From UBA11606 sp964504305 (GTDB lineage: Bacteria; Actinomycetota; Acidimicrobiia; Acidimicrobiales; Aldehydirespiratoraceae): DNA of 64,000 nucleotides. Positions within the stretch are counted from its first letter, which is position 1; the number at the start of each line of letters is the position of its first letter. The notes under the pieces are model-generated. The model saw nothing but the letters and a program-made list of their open reading frames with translations, had not been told where the DNA came from and did no database searches. Location of the stretch: positions 372,001 through 436,000 of the forward strand of contig CAZDEB010000001.1 in the NCBI GenBank assembly GCA_964504305.1, read 5' to 3'. Shown one piece after another: positions 42,388 to 51,087 of the stretch. The position numbers and the translations under genes are program-made.

Positions 42388-42894
42388 ATGGCTCCTGTGA
42401 AGGTTTGGCGTTCCGAAAAGGTCGAGGTGCGTGAGAGCCACCTCGGCGGACTGGCCGTATTTGCGGCCGCGGCAATTTTGTCTGACGAGCCGGTCGCGGT
42501 GAAAGTCGGTCACGTGGTCGACACCCGAGAGGTGATGGGCCTCACCGAGACCATTGGTGATTTCAGCTTGCAGATCGGCGAAGACACCTTCTTGTCGCCG
42601 CGCCACTGCGACGAATACGACGACATGGTCGTGCACATCAACCATTCGTGTGAGGCCAACGTCGGCTTCTTCGGAAACGTCACCTACGTTGCGGTGCGCG
42701 ATATCGCCGCCGGCGAAGAACTGTGCCACGACTATGCCATGGCTCGGGTCGAGCCTTACCGACTCGACTGCGCCTGCGGCGCGCCAACGTGTCGAGGCAC
42801 CGTCACCGAATCCGACTGGATGCGTCCCGAAGTGCAGGCTCGCTACGCCGGTTACTTCATGCCTCACGTTCAGCGCCGAATCGACAATTTGTGA
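42388..42894 (+). CDS. SET-domain protein with post-SET zinc motif (putative lysine methyltransferase)
   Basis: 168 residues. It has the SET-domain signature: VHINHSCEANVGFFG (N-H-S-C-x-x-N), IAAGEELCHDYAMAR (G-E-E-L-x-x-D-Y), followed by the post-SET cysteine set CACGAPTCRG, which with the Cys of NHSC forms the zinc site that completes the SAM and lysine channel in eukaryotic enzymes. A protein-lysine methyltransferase is therefore plausible; target unknown. SET domains are uncommon in actinobacteria. It is the first gene of a rightward set and overlaps the EamA gene by 4 bases (GTGA). Confidence 0.85.
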   Translation: MAPVKVWRSEKVEVRESHLGGLAVFAAAAILSDEPVAVKVGHVVDTREVMGLTETIGDFSLQIGEDTFLSPRHCDEYDDMVVHINHSCEANVGFFGNVTYVAVRDIAAGEELCHDYAMARVEPYRLDCACGAPTCRGTVTESDWMRPEVQARYAGYFMPHVQRRIDNL

Positions 42895-43793
42895 CATCGC
42901 CGGTCACATTGGTCGACCGCTCGTCGCGTAGCGGTTTGGCCGGCGCGGTCGTGGCGGTGTGTTGCTGGTCCGCGGGCAACATCATGGTGGTCAAAGTGCC
43001 GATGGACGGCCTGCAGATAGCGTTTTGGCGGATCGCGTTGGGGGCAGTTGTCTATACCGCGATTGTGTATGGCACCGGCAAACGGCTCAGCGTCGCCGCC
43101 ATCAAGGCCACCGCTCCCGCGGGCATTGTGATCAGCCTCGAGATAGCGGCCTTCTTCGTGGCGATCCGCGACACCACCGTGGCCAACACCACGGTGATGG
43201 GGGCCTTGGCGCCCATTGTCTTGTTGGGCGTGGCATCGCGTCGCTTCGGCGAGACGGTCACCGGATTCTTGGTGATGATCACCGTTGTTGCGGTGGGTGG
43301 GGCTTCGCTGGTTGTGCTCGGATCAGCCGATGTGGCGGGCTGGCACCCGCGGGGCGACGCACTGGCCTTCGTCGCGATGTTGTTGTTTGCCGCCTACTTC
43401 GTTTACGCCAAAGCCGGGCGCCAAAGCGTTGGTGCCATCGAGTTTCAGGCCGCGCTCTGGATCGTGGGCACCGTCACCCTCGCGCCGGTCGCGGTCATCG
43501 ACGGGCGCGGGATTGTCCTTCCCGATGCCGGACAGTGGGCGTGGCTGGCTGTGTTGCTGGCTGTTCCCGGCTCCGGACATCTGCTGATGAATTGGGCTCA
43601 CCCGCGCGTGCGTCTGGTCGTGGCGTCGATGTTGTCGCTGGCTTTGCCAGTGCTGTCCACCATCGGCGCAGTGATGTTCTTGGAGGCGTCGGTCAACCTC
43701 ACTCAAGTGGTCGGCATCGTGATTGTTATTTCTGCTTTGGGTCTGGTTATCCGAAGAGAAGCCGAGTTGGCCCGCGGCGTGGTCGAAACCTGA
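42891..43793 (+). CDS. EamA/DMT-family transporter
   Basis: 300 residues and ten predicted helices in two EamA repeats, e.g. AVVAVCCWSAGNIMVVKVPMDGLQIAFWRIALGAVVYTAI at the start and LALPVLSTIGAVMFLEASVNLTQVVGIVIVISALGLVI at the end. Start taken at the GTG overlapping the SET gene stop; the upstream open frame is the SET gene in another frame. Substrate unknown. A NIPSNAP-like gene follows at 14 bases. Confidence 0.86.
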   Translation: MTSPVTLVDRSSRSGLAGAVVAVCCWSAGNIMVVKVPMDGLQIAFWRIALGAVVYTAIVYGTGKRLSVAAIKATAPAGIVISLEIAAFFVAIRDTTVANTTVMGALAPIVLLGVASRRFGETVTGFLVMITVVAVGGASLVVLGSADVAGWHPRGDALAFVAMLLFAAYFVYAKAGRQSVGAIEFQAALWIVGTVTLAPVAVIDGRGIVLPDAGQWAWLAVLLAVPGSGHLLMNWAHPRVRLVVASMLSLALPVLSTIGAVMFLEASVNLTQVVGIVIVISALGLVIRREAELARGVVET

Positions 43794-43807
43794 GCCATGA
43801 TCGGGGC

Positions 43808-44530
43808 GTGCCCCGCCGGTTCATTCTTCACGAAACGGTCGACATTGTCGGTCAAAGCCAATACGACTACATGGATCTGGTGGCGCGCGAACCGGTGCAC
43901 GACATGGAGGGTCTGTTCCGGTTACAGGGAACGTTCTTTGTGATCGGCGCGTCGGGTGGGAGATGGCCTCGAGTGGTCAACCTCTACGACGGCGGTCCCG
44001 ACGGGTCCGATGCCCTGACCCGCAACCTCGACCGGCTCAACCTCAAGCGTCGCGCCAACTTTTATGGTGACTGGTGGGACGAAGCGGCTCAGTTCCGCAC
44101 GGGAGGTCGCGATCGGATCGGGGCCGAGGTTGCCGGCTCGCCGTCGCCGACATCGATCGCCAACCGTGACCTACAAGCCACGGTGTTTGTCCATCAGCTG
44201 CTGGAGGTGCGGCCCGGGACGCAGGTCGAATACCTCGCTGAGGTAGCCGAACGCCGAGTTTCGGCGTTCGAAACCCGCGGCATTCATTTGATCAACCTGC
44301 TCGAAGTCGTGAACAACTCCCACGAAGTGATCGTGGTCTGGGCTACCCACCTCGACAACTGGGTTCAGCTCCGCAAAGACTTCGACACCACGCGGGGCGT
44401 CGACGACACCGGAACGGTCGATCGCCGATTGCTCGAATGGCAAGCCGTCGAGAACCGCTATGTCACCGGCGGAACCACCGAGCTGATGACCCCACGGCCG
44501 GGGAGCCTTGGCGCCGTTAGTCGGTGGTGA
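43808..44530 (+). CDS. NIPSNAP-like hypothetical protein
   Basis: 240 residues with two repeats of a ferredoxin-like alpha+beta barrel pattern, reminiscent of the NIPSNAP or dimeric barrel families: RFILHETVDIVGQSQYDYMDLVAREPVHDM at the start and VHQLLEVRPGTQVEYLAEVAERRVSAFETRGIHLINLLEVVNNSHEVIVVWA in the middle. The Trp-rich segment NFYGDWWDEAAQFRTGG is notable. No catalytic motif seen and function unknown; such barrels often bind small or flavin-derived ligands. The start is a GTG 14 bases after the EamA stop. Overlaps the convergent S9 peptidase by 14 bases. Confidence 0.55.
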   Translation: MPRRFILHETVDIVGQSQYDYMDLVAREPVHDMEGLFRLQGTFFVIGASGGRWPRVVNLYDGGPDGSDALTRNLDRLNLKRRANFYGDWWDEAAQFRTGGRDRIGAEVAGSPSPTSIANRDLQATVFVHQLLEVRPGTQVEYLAEVAERRVSAFETRGIHLINLLEVVNNSHEVIVVWATHLDNWVQLRKDFDTTRGVDDTGTVDRRLLEWQAVENRYVTGGTTELMTPRPGSLGAVSRW

Positions 44531-46499
44531 TGCCGAGGTGGCGTTGAAAGAACTCGATGATGAGATCGGCCCGTTGTACCCGGTGCGTTGGCGACCCGCT
44601 GCGAGAAAGCTCGTGGGTTTCGTCGGGGAACAGGTAGTACTCGACGTCGCGGTCCCGGCGACGCATCTCCAAATAAAGTTGATCGGCTTGTTCGTGCGGA
44701 CAGCGCAGGTCGGCATCGGAATGAACGATGAGCAGCGGCGTGGTCATCTCGTCGACGTAAGTGATCGGCGACATGGCCGCGACCCCGGTCGGGTCATTGA
44801 ACGCCGAGCGGCCGAACCAGAATTCGGCGACTCCACCGATATCGGAGGTCACGTCGAGGGTGGCCAGATTGTTGACCGCCCGTTCGGAGCAGGCCGCCGC
44901 GAATCGATCGGTGTGACCAATAATCCAGCTGGTCATGTAGCCGCCGTATGACCCGCCCAGCACGCCGAGGCGCTCGGCATCGATGAACGGATACTGCGCA
45001 AGAGCGGTGTCGACAACGGCCATCAGGTCTTCGTAGTCGACGGTTCCCCAACCGGGCCCGCCGAGGGCCGGACCACGGATCGCTTCGGCCCATTCGGTGT
45101 CGCGACCCGACCCGCCGCGGGGGTTGGCCATGATCACGACGAACCCGGCGCGAGCCTCGAGTTGGGCTTCGTCGTAGAAAAAGTCTCCGTACTGGGTGAA
45201 TGGTCCGCCGTGGATATTGAGCAGCATCGGATACTTCTTGGTCGCGTCGAAGTCGTGAGGCAGATAGATCCAGGCATCGACTTCGGTGTCGGCGTTGGTC
45301 GCGACGAAGTGTTGGGCTGTCACTGGTGATGTGGCGGCCACGAACCTCGCAGAAAGGTCGGTGAGCCGGGTCTCGACGCCGTCGTGTTGCACAAACAATT
45401 CGCCAGGGCGGCCGCTTGATTCGGCCGTGAACGCAATCGTTGTGTCGTTGGCGGTAAACCCGGTGACCCAACGCGGTCCGCCCACAAGTTCGGAGATCTC
45501 GCCGTTGGTGTCGAGTCGGTGTAAGTGCACCAGGCCACGGTCGGCGACGACTCCGATAACGCCGTTTTCGCTCTTATCGCGGTCGATAACGGAGCGGTGG
45601 TTCCACTGGGGCGGCCGAGCGATCGGAAACGAGTTCCAGTCGCGATCGACCGAAGTAGAAATCCAAACCGGGTCTGATGATCCGGGAGAAAGCAGCCCGA
45701 TCCTGCTGTTTTGGGGGAACACGTCGTGGTCGTCGTAGCCGGCCAGCGCGATGGTGTCGTCGGGGCCGACCGCGGGCAGGCCGTATGCGCCGGTGCCGTT
45801 GGTGACAATCGTGACCTCGGCGGTGTCGATATCGATCGTTGCAATGTCTGACCCGAGGAGTCGCTCGGCGCTGTTCGAACGAGTGGCGGCCAGTCGTTTG
45901 CTGTCGGGGTACCACGCGGGATCGCTGATATCGGCGTCGCCGGGAGTTAGGTCGGTGGCCGACCCTGACCCATCGGTTGGGATCACGTAGACGTGGGCCG
46001 GGCGATCAAAAGTTACGCCCTCGCCGTTGAGGTAGTAGAGGGGCCGGTCGACCTTGCGAGGCGGACGCCGGTCGGTGTCATCGGAGTCGTAATGCTCGCC
46101 GCGGGTACGGGCGGCAAAGGCAATCCAGCGACCGTCGGGCGAGAACGTTGGGCTTTGGATTCCCTCGTCGTGTTCGCAAACAAGGCTCGCTTCGCCGGGA
46201 CCCGATGTGTTGAGTACGTAAAGTGCCGACTTGGTTTTGCCGGCGGCGTCCTTGCGGCGAGTCGATGTGAAGGCCAGCGAGCGGCCGTCGGGGGACCAAC
46301 GCGGCGAACCATCGTTGTCCTCGCCGGCGCTGACGGCTCGCGGTAGTGACTCTCCGTCGGAGTCGATCAGCCAAACACGACTTCGGTATCGATTGGCCGT
46401 TTCGTCGACGCGGGTGACGACGTAGGCAATCTCGTTTCCGGATGGAGAAAGCTGGGGATCGCTCGCCCAGACCAGTTGGTTGATGTCGGCCGATTTCAT
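44517..46499 (-). CDS. S9 family peptidase (dipeptidyl or acylaminoacyl peptidase type)
   Basis: 660 residues: a beta-propeller of TolB/WD-like repeats (e.g. VWASDPQLSPSGNEIAYV, SPTFSPDGRWIAFAART, DISDPAWYPDSKRLAA) over the first ~390, then an alpha/beta-hydrolase domain. Catalytic Ser in VLGGSYGGYMTSW near 515, Asp in LLIVHSDADLRCPHEQ near 605, His in FPDETHELSRSG near 635. It cleaves short peptides or acylated amino acids, probably in the cytoplasm, as no signal peptide is seen. Monocistronic. TAGCGT lies 6 nt before the ATG. Confidence 0.93.
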   Translation of the reverse strand: MKSADINQLVWASDPQLSPSGNEIAYVVTRVDETANRYRSRVWLIDSDGESLPRAVSAGEDNDGSPRWSPDGRSLAFTSTRRKDAAGKTKSALYVLNTSGPGEASLVCEHDEGIQSPTFSPDGRWIAFAARTRGEHYDSDDTDRRPPRKVDRPLYYLNGEGVTFDRPAHVYVIPTDGSGSATDLTPGDADISDPAWYPDSKRLAATRSNSAERLLGSDIATIDIDTAEVTIVTNGTGAYGLPAVGPDDTIALAGYDDHDVFPQNSRIGLLSPGSSDPVWISTSVDRDWNSFPIARPPQWNHRSVIDRDKSENGVIGVVADRGLVHLHRLDTNGEISELVGGPRWVTGFTANDTTIAFTAESSGRPGELFVQHDGVETRLTDLSARFVAATSPVTAQHFVATNADTEVDAWIYLPHDFDATKKYPMLLNIHGGPFTQYGDFFYDEAQLEARAGFVVIMANPRGGSGRDTEWAEAIRGPALGGPGWGTVDYEDLMAVVDTALAQYPFIDAERLGVLGGSYGGYMTSWIIGHTDRFAAACSERAVNNLATLDVTSDIGGVAEFWFGRSAFNDPTGVAAMSPITYVDEMTTPLLIVHSDADLRCPHEQADQLYLEMRRRDRDVEYYLFPDETHELSRSGSPTHRVQRADLIIEFFQRHLGITTD

Positions 46500-46505
46500 A
46501 TGCGG

Positions 46506-46511
46506 ACGCTA
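46506..46511 (-). promoter_or_regulatory. -10 element of the S9 peptidase gene (leaderless type)
   Basis: TAGCGT on the minus strand, 6 nt before the ATG at 46499; no ribosome site between. Confidence 0.42.
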
Positions 46512-46558
46512 GTCGTGCGTCGCGACCCAATGCATGCGATATTGGCGGCTGACCTCAG

Positions 46559-48865
46559 ATGGCCGTATCCCTCGACCTGGAGCCTCCGATGGCAATTGCC
46601 GAAGCCCCCAAATTTGTTCGTGCCGACGGACCCGACAAAGTCACTGGTAGCGGCCGTTACGTTGCCGACCTGAACCTCACCGGCCAACTGGTCGCCAAGT
46701 TCTGCTACGCCCAGGTTGCCCACGCCCGAATCACCAAGCTCGACGTCGCCGCGGCAAAAGCCATGCCGGGCGTGTTTGCGGTGCTGACCGCTGCCGACGT
46801 ACCCGACGTGATCTACAGCCCGGCGGTGGCCGACCGTCGCCTGTTTGCCAAAGACGTCGTACGTTTCGAGGGCGAACTGCTAGCGGCGGTGGCGGCCGTC
46901 GATGCCAAAGCCGCACAGGCCGCGGTTGATGCCATCGTCGTCGAGTACGACGAACTACCGGTAGTTAACGACATCGAGACCGCGCTGGCCGACGGCGCCC
47001 CGCTGGTCCATGCCGACTGGAAGTCCTACGTGGTTTCGGACGAGACCGTGCAGTCGCCCAACGTTGCGTCGTTCTCGTCGATCGAAAAGGGCGACGTCGA
47101 GCAGGCCATGGCCCAGGCCGACCAAGTGATCAAGAGCCGCTACGTGGCCAACGGATCTCATGCTGTGCCCATCGAACCTCGCGGCATTGTGGCCCAATGG
47201 GAAGGCAACAAAGTCACCATCTGGAGTGCGACTCAGGTTCCTTTTGATGCTCGCAACGGAGTGTGCGAAACGCTTCAGATGCCGGCAAGCCGAGTTCGCA
47301 TCATCGTGCCGCATCTCGGCGGCGGCTTCGGTGGCAAATGTGGATTTCACTTCGAGGCCCACATCGCGGCCCTGGCCAAGGTCGCCAAACGTCCGGTCAA
47401 ACTGGTGTTCTCTCGCCGCGAAGAGTTTCTGGCGCCCGACCGGCGACGCGAAGGAATGATCGTCGAAATCGAAACCGGCGTGAACAACGACGGCTCGATT
47501 GCCGCCCGGCGGGGCTGGGTCGCGATCGACAACGGCGCCTACACCGCCGATGCCGCGTTCTTCCCCCAATTGTCGGCCATGCACGTTGCCGGTCCGTACT
47601 CGATCCCGAACGTGTTGGTCGAGTCGTCGTTGGTTTACACCAACCATCAGCCGTCCGGTTCGGTGAGAGCGCCAACCGCTCCTCAAGCATGTTGGGCCCT
47701 CGAATCCCATACCGACGAAATTGCTCGAGCCGTCGGCATGGACCCGGTCGAGTTCCGGCGTCGCAACACAGTCGACGAAGGCATCGAAGGGGTCGCTGGC
47801 CAGGTCTATGGCGAGATCGGGCTTCGTAAGTGTCTCGACGCCGCAGTTGGTGCGTCGGCCTACGACGAAGATCTGCCCGACGACGAAGCGGTTGGTGTGG
47901 CGATTGGTTGGTGGCCGTCGTTCCCGGGGCCTTCGGGTGCCTACGTCAAGATCGAAGCCGACGGGTCGGGTCAGATCATCACCGGGGCCCAAGAGTGTGG
48001 CACCGGGTCGGTGATGACCCTTCGAATGCTGGCCGCCGACGAACTCGGCATGAACCCCGAATCGTTCGAGTTGGTTTATCAAGACACCAGCGCCGGCCCC
48101 TACGACACCGGTGCGACCGGTTCTCAGACGTTGCTCAACAACGGCCGGGCGGTCGTCGAGAGTGCTCAGGAGATCGCCCAACAACTCCGTGATCTCGCGG
48201 CTGATCACCTCGAGGCGTCAGCCGGTGACATCGTGCTTGTCGACGGCTTAGCCCACGTAAAGGGGTCGCCCGACAAATCGGTGTCTATCAGCGAGCTCGC
48301 AGAGATCGCCGCCAGTGCCGAAATGTTGCTCGGTAAAGGATCGGGCACTCCACCGCCATACCCATCGGTCAGCGCAACGTGCGTCGGCGACCAAGGCGTT
48401 GCCGGCTGGGCCGGCCCTCAGTTTTCGTGTCATGCCGTACGAATCAGGCTCGATCGCGAGACCGGCGTAGTGCGGGTGCTCGACGTATCGGCCGCCCACG
48501 ACTCGGGCACCATCATCAACCCGGTCGCCGCGCAGGGACAGGTCGATGGCGGGATCATGATGGGCATCGGCCAGGCCCTCACCGAAGGCACCGTCTACGA
48601 CGATCAGGCCCGCCAACGCAACCCTGGCCTGCTCGAGTACAAGCTGCAGACCGCGGCCGACGCACCAACGGTGCGGACCCAGTTCGTCGAGATCCCCGAT
48701 TTCAACGCCGGGCCCAGGGGCGCCAAAGGGGTGGCCGAAGCCCCAAACGTCGCAACTGCGGCCGCTATCTCCAACGCCATTGCCAAACTCATCGGAAGGC
48801 CCGTGCGCCAGTTGCCGATGACCGCCGAACGGGTATGGGCGACGAGCCAGGAGGTGGACGGTTGA
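46559..48865 (+). CDS. molybdenum-binding large subunit of a second xanthine dehydrogenase-family hydroxylase
   Basis: 768 residues. Mo-pterin loop GGGFGGKCGFHFEAH near 262-276, active-site loop SGSVRAPTAPQACWALESH near 365, and the catalytic Glu in AKGVAEAPNVATAAA near the C-terminus. The active-site loop differs both from CO dehydrogenase and from the other hydroxylase of this window (AYRAPSAP), so the two act on different substrates. A second ATG at 46589 (MAIAEAPKF) behind CTGGAG is an equally good start. First gene of an L-M-S operon; overlaps the medium-subunit gene by 4 bases. Confidence 0.88.
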   Translation: MAVSLDLEPPMAIAEAPKFVRADGPDKVTGSGRYVADLNLTGQLVAKFCYAQVAHARITKLDVAAAKAMPGVFAVLTAADVPDVIYSPAVADRRLFAKDVVRFEGELLAAVAAVDAKAAQAAVDAIVVEYDELPVVNDIETALADGAPLVHADWKSYVVSDETVQSPNVASFSSIEKGDVEQAMAQADQVIKSRYVANGSHAVPIEPRGIVAQWEGNKVTIWSATQVPFDARNGVCETLQMPASRVRIIVPHLGGGFGGKCGFHFEAHIAALAKVAKRPVKLVFSRREEFLAPDRRREGMIVEIETGVNNDGSIAARRGWVAIDNGAYTADAAFFPQLSAMHVAGPYSIPNVLVESSLVYTNHQPSGSVRAPTAPQACWALESHTDEIARAVGMDPVEFRRRNTVDEGIEGVAGQVYGEIGLRKCLDAAVGASAYDEDLPDDEAVGVAIGWWPSFPGPSGAYVKIEADGSGQIITGAQECGTGSVMTLRMLAADELGMNPESFELVYQDTSAGPYDTGATGSQTLLNNGRAVVESAQEIAQQLRDLAADHLEASAGDIVLVDGLAHVKGSPDKSVSISELAEIAASAEMLLGKGSGTPPPYPSVSATCVGDQGVAGWAGPQFSCHAVRIRLDRETGVVRVLDVSAAHDSGTIINPVAAQGQVDGGIMMGIGQALTEGTVYDDQARQRNPGLLEYKLQTAADAPTVRTQFVEIPDFNAGPRGAKGVAEAPNVATAAAISNAIAKLIGRPVRQLPMTAERVWATSQEVDG

Positions 48866-49752
48866 GCTTCTCCATCGCTACTTCTCTCGACGACGCTCTG
48901 ACCGCGGTGGCCGCCGGGGCTCGCCCAATTGCCGGTGGCACCGATCTGGTAGTCGGCGCTCGCCACGGCAAGACTCCGCTGCCCAAAGATCTGGTCGCCA
49001 TCGACCGACTGGTCGAGTTGGCCTCCACCGAGAGCGAGGAATCCGGTACCCGCGTTGGAGCGCTTGTTACCCACGCCGAACTCATCGCCGACCAGTCGAT
49101 CATCAACAACTACACCGCGATTGCCGATGCTTCGGCCCTTGTTGGATCGCCATCGACTCGCAACGCCGGCACGATCGGCGGCAACGTCATGAACGCGTCG
49201 CCGGCAATGGACACCGGAGCCCCGCTGATGGTTCTGGGGGCAACCGCCGAGCTGCGATCAACTCGCGGCACTCGCCGCGTTGGACTCGCCGAGTTGTGGA
49301 CGGGTCCCGGTTCCACCTCCGCATCGAGCGACGAATTGTTGGTCGCCTTGTTGTTGCCGGCCCCACAACCGCACTGCGGTAGCGCCTACGTGCGGCTCGA
49401 ATATCGACGGGCCATGGAGATAGCAGTAGTCGGGGCCGCGGCCGCGGTCACCCTCAACCCCGATGGCACGGTCGCGAGCGCAGCAGTGGCGTTGGCCGCG
49501 GTCGCTCCCACGGTTCTGTTGGTAGATGGCCTGTTGGTAGATGGCGTGCCAGTGTCAGAAGCGGCCGAGATGGCTGCGGAGTCCGCCCGTCAGCAAGCCT
49601 CGCCGATCAGCGACCTACGAGCTTCCGACAACTACCGCCGTCACTGCGTAGGCGTCATGGCCAAACGGGCGCTCGAGGCGGCGGCGCGCCGAGCCGGCGG
49701 CGAAACAATTTCTGTCCCCGTCAACCGTGCCCTCGGAATTGGAGCTGTTTGA
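48862..49752 (+). CDS. FAD-binding subunit of the second molybdenum hydroxylase (CoxM-like)
   Basis: 296 residues. FAD loop RPIAGGTDLVVGARHG near 23-37 and NAGTIGGNVMNASPAMDTGAPLMVLGA near 103-128, both as in CO dehydrogenase medium subunits. It starts at a rare TTG that overlaps the stop of the large-subunit gene (TTGA) and is preceded by a strong GGAGGTGG ribosome site; no ATG or GTG start keeps the N-terminal strand intact. Its stop overlaps the start of the [2Fe-2S] gene by one base. Confidence 0.87.
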   Translation: MSFSIATSLDDALTAVAAGARPIAGGTDLVVGARHGKTPLPKDLVAIDRLVELASTESEESGTRVGALVTHAELIADQSIINNYTAIADASALVGSPSTRNAGTIGGNVMNASPAMDTGAPLMVLGATAELRSTRGTRRVGLAELWTGPGSTSASSDELLVALLLPAPQPHCGSAYVRLEYRRAMEIAVVGAAAAVTLNPDGTVASAAVALAAVAPTVLLVDGLLVDGVPVSEAAEMAAESARQQASPISDLRASDNYRRHCVGVMAKRALEAAARRAGGETISVPVNRALGIGAV

Positions 49753-50231
49753 TGAACGCCAACCGCCCGCCCGAAACGTTCAAGTTGGAAGTCAACGGAG
49801 TGAGCTACCCGATATCGGCCGACCAGGACAAGAACCTGCTGTCCGTGATTCGAGAAGATGTCGGACTCACAGGTACCAAAGAAGGCTGCGACGACTGCGA
49901 GTGCGGTGCTTGCATGGTGCTGATCGACGGCCAGCCCATCAACTCGTGTTCTTATCTGGCAGTGCAGGCGCAAGGTCGGGCGGTCACAACTATCGAAGGC
50001 GTCATGCAAGGCGACGAAATGCATGCGTTGCAAAGCAACCTGCTCGACGCCGGCGGAGTGCAATGCGGGTTCTGTACGCCAGGCATGATCATGTCGGCGC
50101 ACGCCTTGCTCGATCGTAATCCCGAGCCATCCGCCGAAGAGGTCCGCATCGGGCTGAGCGGAAACCTCTGTCGCTGTACCGGGTATGCGAAGATTCTCGA
50201 CGCGGTACAACAGACCGCCGAAATGGAGTGA
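49752..50231 (+). CDS. [2Fe-2S] subunit of the second molybdenum hydroxylase (CoxS-like)
   Basis: 159 residues, both clusters present: KEGCDDCECGACMVLIDG near 42 and QCGFCTPGM near 102 with GNLCRCTGYAKIL near 140. An extra Cys appears in the first site (C-D-D-C-E-C-G-A-C, where other members usually have Gly at the fourth position). It links the Mo and FAD subunits electronically. The start is the ATG at 49752, which overlaps the upstream stop by one base. Confidence 0.92.
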   Translation: MNANRPPETFKLEVNGVSYPISADQDKNLLSVIREDVGLTGTKEGCDDCECGACMVLIDGQPINSCSYLAVQAQGRAVTTIEGVMQGDEMHALQSNLLDAGGVQCGFCTPGMIMSAHALLDRNPEPSAEEVRIGLSGNLCRCTGYAKILDAVQQTAEME

Positions 50232-50237
50232 ACACAG

Positions 50238-51032
50238 ATGTCTGAGCCTCAATCGCGATCGGGATTCTCTCAACGCGAAATGGTGTTGGTTGGGTTGGTC
50301 GTTTTGCTGCTCGGACTTATAGGCGGGTTCTTCCTGGCGGGCGGCAACGACGGCGAATCAGCGGAGACATCGGACGCCGCCGACCAATCCGACGCGGCCA
50401 CCACAACGGTCGCTTCGACCACCGTGGCGCCCACAACCCTGGCCCCCACAACCCTGGCCCCGAAAACCCTGGCTCCAACAACCCTGGCCCCGACAACCCT
50501 GGCCCCGACAACCCTGGCCCCGCCCGACTTGTTTGTTGCCGAGGTCGCCAATGCGGTTAGCGGCGAAGTGATGGGCATGCCCATCGGGGCGTGGTTCGAC
50601 GAGGTCGAGTTTCTGATGGTCGAAACCTTTGGTGCGCCCGACAGCGACACCGATTGGATAGAGGGGTGCCCGCTCGATGGGCCAGCCCTCAACGAACGCA
50701 GCATGACTTGGGACGGCCTCCAGTTGAACTTCAAGAACGACACCGGCACGGCCGTGCTCACCGGCTGGACGTGGAACACTTCTCAGCCGGTTCCGACCGG
50801 GACCTTCGCCCTCGACCCCCAGCCCGACGATTGGAAGATCGCTCTTCATCCGGACGTCACCGCCGACATGTCACTGACCGAAATCGGCAACGCCACCGGG
50901 ACCGCGGCAATGGTCACGGACTTCGGTTTCGGTGTTGTGACCAACGACTGGTCGTGGGTCTACTTCTCGCCGGGACCCGACCTGTCACAGCCGCCGCTCA
51001 CCGTCGATTACAACCTTGTCATCTGTGATTAG
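50238..51032 (+). CDS. membrane-anchored hypothetical protein with a TLAPT repeat stalk
   Basis: 264 residues: cytoplasmic start, one TM helix (MVLVGLVVLLLGLIGGFFLAGG, about 14-35), then an acidic and Ala/Thr-rich stalk that contains six pentapeptide repeats of type PTTLA, coded by a 15-bp tandem array, and a C-terminal domain of ~165 residues outside the membrane (GAWFDEVEFLMVETFGAPDSDTDWIEGCPL ... GLQLNFKNDTG ... LTGWTWN). The C-terminal domain looks like other actinobacterial surface domains of unknown role. No catalytic motif. It follows the hydroxylase operon by six bases but is probably unrelated in function. Confidence 0.7.
   Translation: MSEPQSRSGFSQREMVLVGLVVLLLGLIGGFFLAGGNDGESAETSDAADQSDAATTTVASTTVAPTTLAPTTLAPKTLAPTTLAPTTLAPTTLAPPDLFVAEVANAVSGEVMGMPIGAWFDEVEFLMVETFGAPDSDTDWIEGCPLDGPALNERSMTWDGLQLNFKNDTGTAVLTGWTWNTSQPVPTGTFALDPQPDDWKIALHPDVTADMSLTEIGNATGTAAMVTDFGFGVVTNDWSWVYFSPGPDLSQPPLTVDYNLVICD
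50430..50519 (+). repeat. six tandem 15-bp units in the coding sequence
   Basis: Six in-frame copies of a 15-mer close to CCCACAACCCTGGCC, encoding PTTLA-type units. Copies 1-2 and 5-6 are identical pairs; copies 3-4 differ at two or three bases each. Length is likely to vary between strains. Confidence 0.9.
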
Positions 51033-51053
51033 GGCCGGGTAGGCGTCAATACT

Positions 51054-51079
51054 GTCATTGCCATTGCTCAGTCAATGAC
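51054..51079. promoter_or_regulatory. candidate LysR operator upstream of the MttB operon
   Basis: Perfect inverted 7-mers GTCATTG (51054-51060) and CAATGAC (51073-51079), 12 bases apart, just before the lysR start at 51088. TGTCATG near the start codon is a further half-site. Size and place fit a LysR-type site for self-control of the operon. Confidence 0.5.
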
Positions 51080-51087
51080 GTTGTGTC

